NCBI RefSeq assembly: GCF_012349115.1
Contig: NZ_PQIG01000067.1
Coordinates: forward strand, 62,001 to 126,000
From: Rhizobium ruizarguesonis
GTDB lineage: Bacteria > Pseudomonadota > Alphaproteobacteria > Rhizobiales > Rhizobiaceae
DNA: 64,000 bases
Direction of reading: 5' to 3'
In this document: positions 63,410 through 64,000 of the stretch, piece by piece
Layout of the letters: each line of letters begins with the position of its first letter
Numbering within the stretch: the stretch's first letter is position 1
Program-made: the position numbers and the translations under genes
The notes under the pieces: generated by a model
Seen by the model: only the letters and a program-made list of their open reading frames with translations
Told to the model about the DNA's origin: nothing
Database searches by the model: none

Positions 63410-64000
63410 ATGAGCAAAGCTTACCTCAACTACGCCGCAAAGCGCCTCGTGCAGGCGATCGTCGTGATCCTGCTGGCTTATGTCTTCACCTTCGTCGTCG
63501 TCAGCATCCTGCCCGGCGACCCGATAACCAATGTCCTGAACAATCCTCAAAACGGGTTCACGCAGGAGGAGATCAAGGAGATCATCGCCGCCCAAGGCCT
63601 GGATAAGCCGATCCCGGTGCAGCTATGGACATCCTTTTCCGGCTTCGTGACCGGCGATCTGGGCCTGTCGATGCGGACCAATCGGCCTGTGACGACCCTG
63701 ATTGCCGAGGTACTCCCGTCGACGTTGGTGCTTGCTTCCGCAGGTCTCGTCACAGCACTTATTCTCGCAGCGGTGATCGCCTATGGCACACAGTTTCTTC
63801 CGAAACGGTTCGGCCAAGGCCTGCTGCGAGGTTTCCCGTCATTGTTCCTGTCGGTGCCCAACTTCGTGATCGGCCTGGTGCTGATCCACCTCTTCGGTTT
63901 CCAGCTCGGCGTCTTTCGCGTGATCGAGCCCGACAGCTTCTGGGCGACACTTTTCGCGGCGATCGCGCTCGGCATCCCCATCTCCGCGCAAATCGCCGAA
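63410..64000 (+). CDS. dipeptide-type ABC importer, permease 1 (truncated by window end)
   Basis: 197 codons visible from ATG 63410, preceded by GAAGGTGA. First membrane segment at about 11-33 (LVQAIVVILLAYVFTFVVV), the conserved PGDP following it, then GLDKPIPVQLW and LGLSMRTNRPV, all typical of DppB. The gene continues beyond base 64000. Forms the importer with the binding protein 39 bases upstream; the second permease and ATPases should follow outside the window. Confidence 0.92.
   Translation, partial: MSKAYLNYAAKRLVQAIVVILLAYVFTFVVVSILPGDPITNVLNNPQNGFTQEEIKEIIAAQGLDKPIPVQLWTSFSGFVTGDLGLSMRTNRPVTTLIAEVLPSTLVLASAGLVTALILAAVIAYGTQFLPKRFGQGLLRGFPSLFLSVPNFVIGLVLIHLFGFQLGVFRVIEPDSFWATLFAAIALGIPISAQIAE

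Overview
The window looks like an accessory region (plasmid or chromosomal island) of a Rhizobium species close to the R. leguminosarum / R. etli group. The evidence is the roughly 60% GC base use, a complete matR-matABC malonate locus of the R. leguminosarum bv. trifolii type, three RIME-like rhizobial intergenic repeats, an iron-responsive IRO-box motif (TGA-N9-TCA), and the high density of ABC importers, each paired with its own regulator. I see no rRNA, tRNA, CRISPR array, phage or intact insertion sequence. The species assignment is inference; the gene calls rest on visible motifs.

Layout. 1-5.8 kb: the tail of an unknown gene, a TPR lipoprotein, two unrecognised membrane-associated proteins, the tail-specific protease Prc and a MEKHLA-domain protein. 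5.9-12.2 kb: a polar amino-acid ABC importer with an M20 amidohydrolase and a Pht5-like protein, divergent from a MocR regulator with a 12-bp inverted-repeat operator. 12.3-19.9 kb: a GAF histidine kinase and LuxR-type response regulator, divergent from a ribose-type sugar importer and an SMP-30 lactonase. 20.3-25.9 kb: a flotillin-like SPFH protein, an MFS exporter/TetR pair sharing three identical-pattern operators, a nucleoside deoxyribosyltransferase-like protein, a GFA-family protein and a broken tail of a MocA-like gene. 26.3-31.5 kb: matC, matB, matA and divergent matR, with a MatR-type operator between matA and matR. 31.6-36.9 kb: the periplasmic aldehyde oxidase genes paoABC with their maturation genes (XdhC/PaoD and a MocA-like cytidylyltransferase).

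37.2-45.8 kb holds what I consider the most promising uncharacterised system. A creatininase-family amidohydrolase, a LysR regulator, an NMT1/THI5-type ABC importer, a cytosine-deaminase-like amidohydrolase, an FAD-linked oxidase and a flavodoxin-fold reductase are mostly joined by start/stop overlaps, and an atypical RidA lies at the end. It reads as an import-and-degrade pathway for a small N-heterocycle (creatinine-, hydantoin- or pyrimidine-like). A near-identical sequence motif precedes both the creatininase and the importer.

46-50 kb: a chemotaxis receptor, then an eroded siderophore locus (frameshifted phosphopantetheinyl transferase, fhuF with a 46-bp palindrome in it, the last codons of a TonB-dependent receptor, and an orphan IRO box). 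50.2-56.1 kb: a FitAB/VapBC-like toxin-antitoxin pair, TetR/GST with paired operators, a Tat-exported haloperoxidase-like hydrolase, MarR/NmrA with two matching palindromic operators, and an SDR. 56.4-64 kb: a ketopantoate-reductase-like protein, TetR and an HCCA-isomerase-like protein, the tail of a lost FAD oxidase, a biotin/DMSO sulfoxide reductase, and the start of a dipeptide-type ABC importer cut by the window end.
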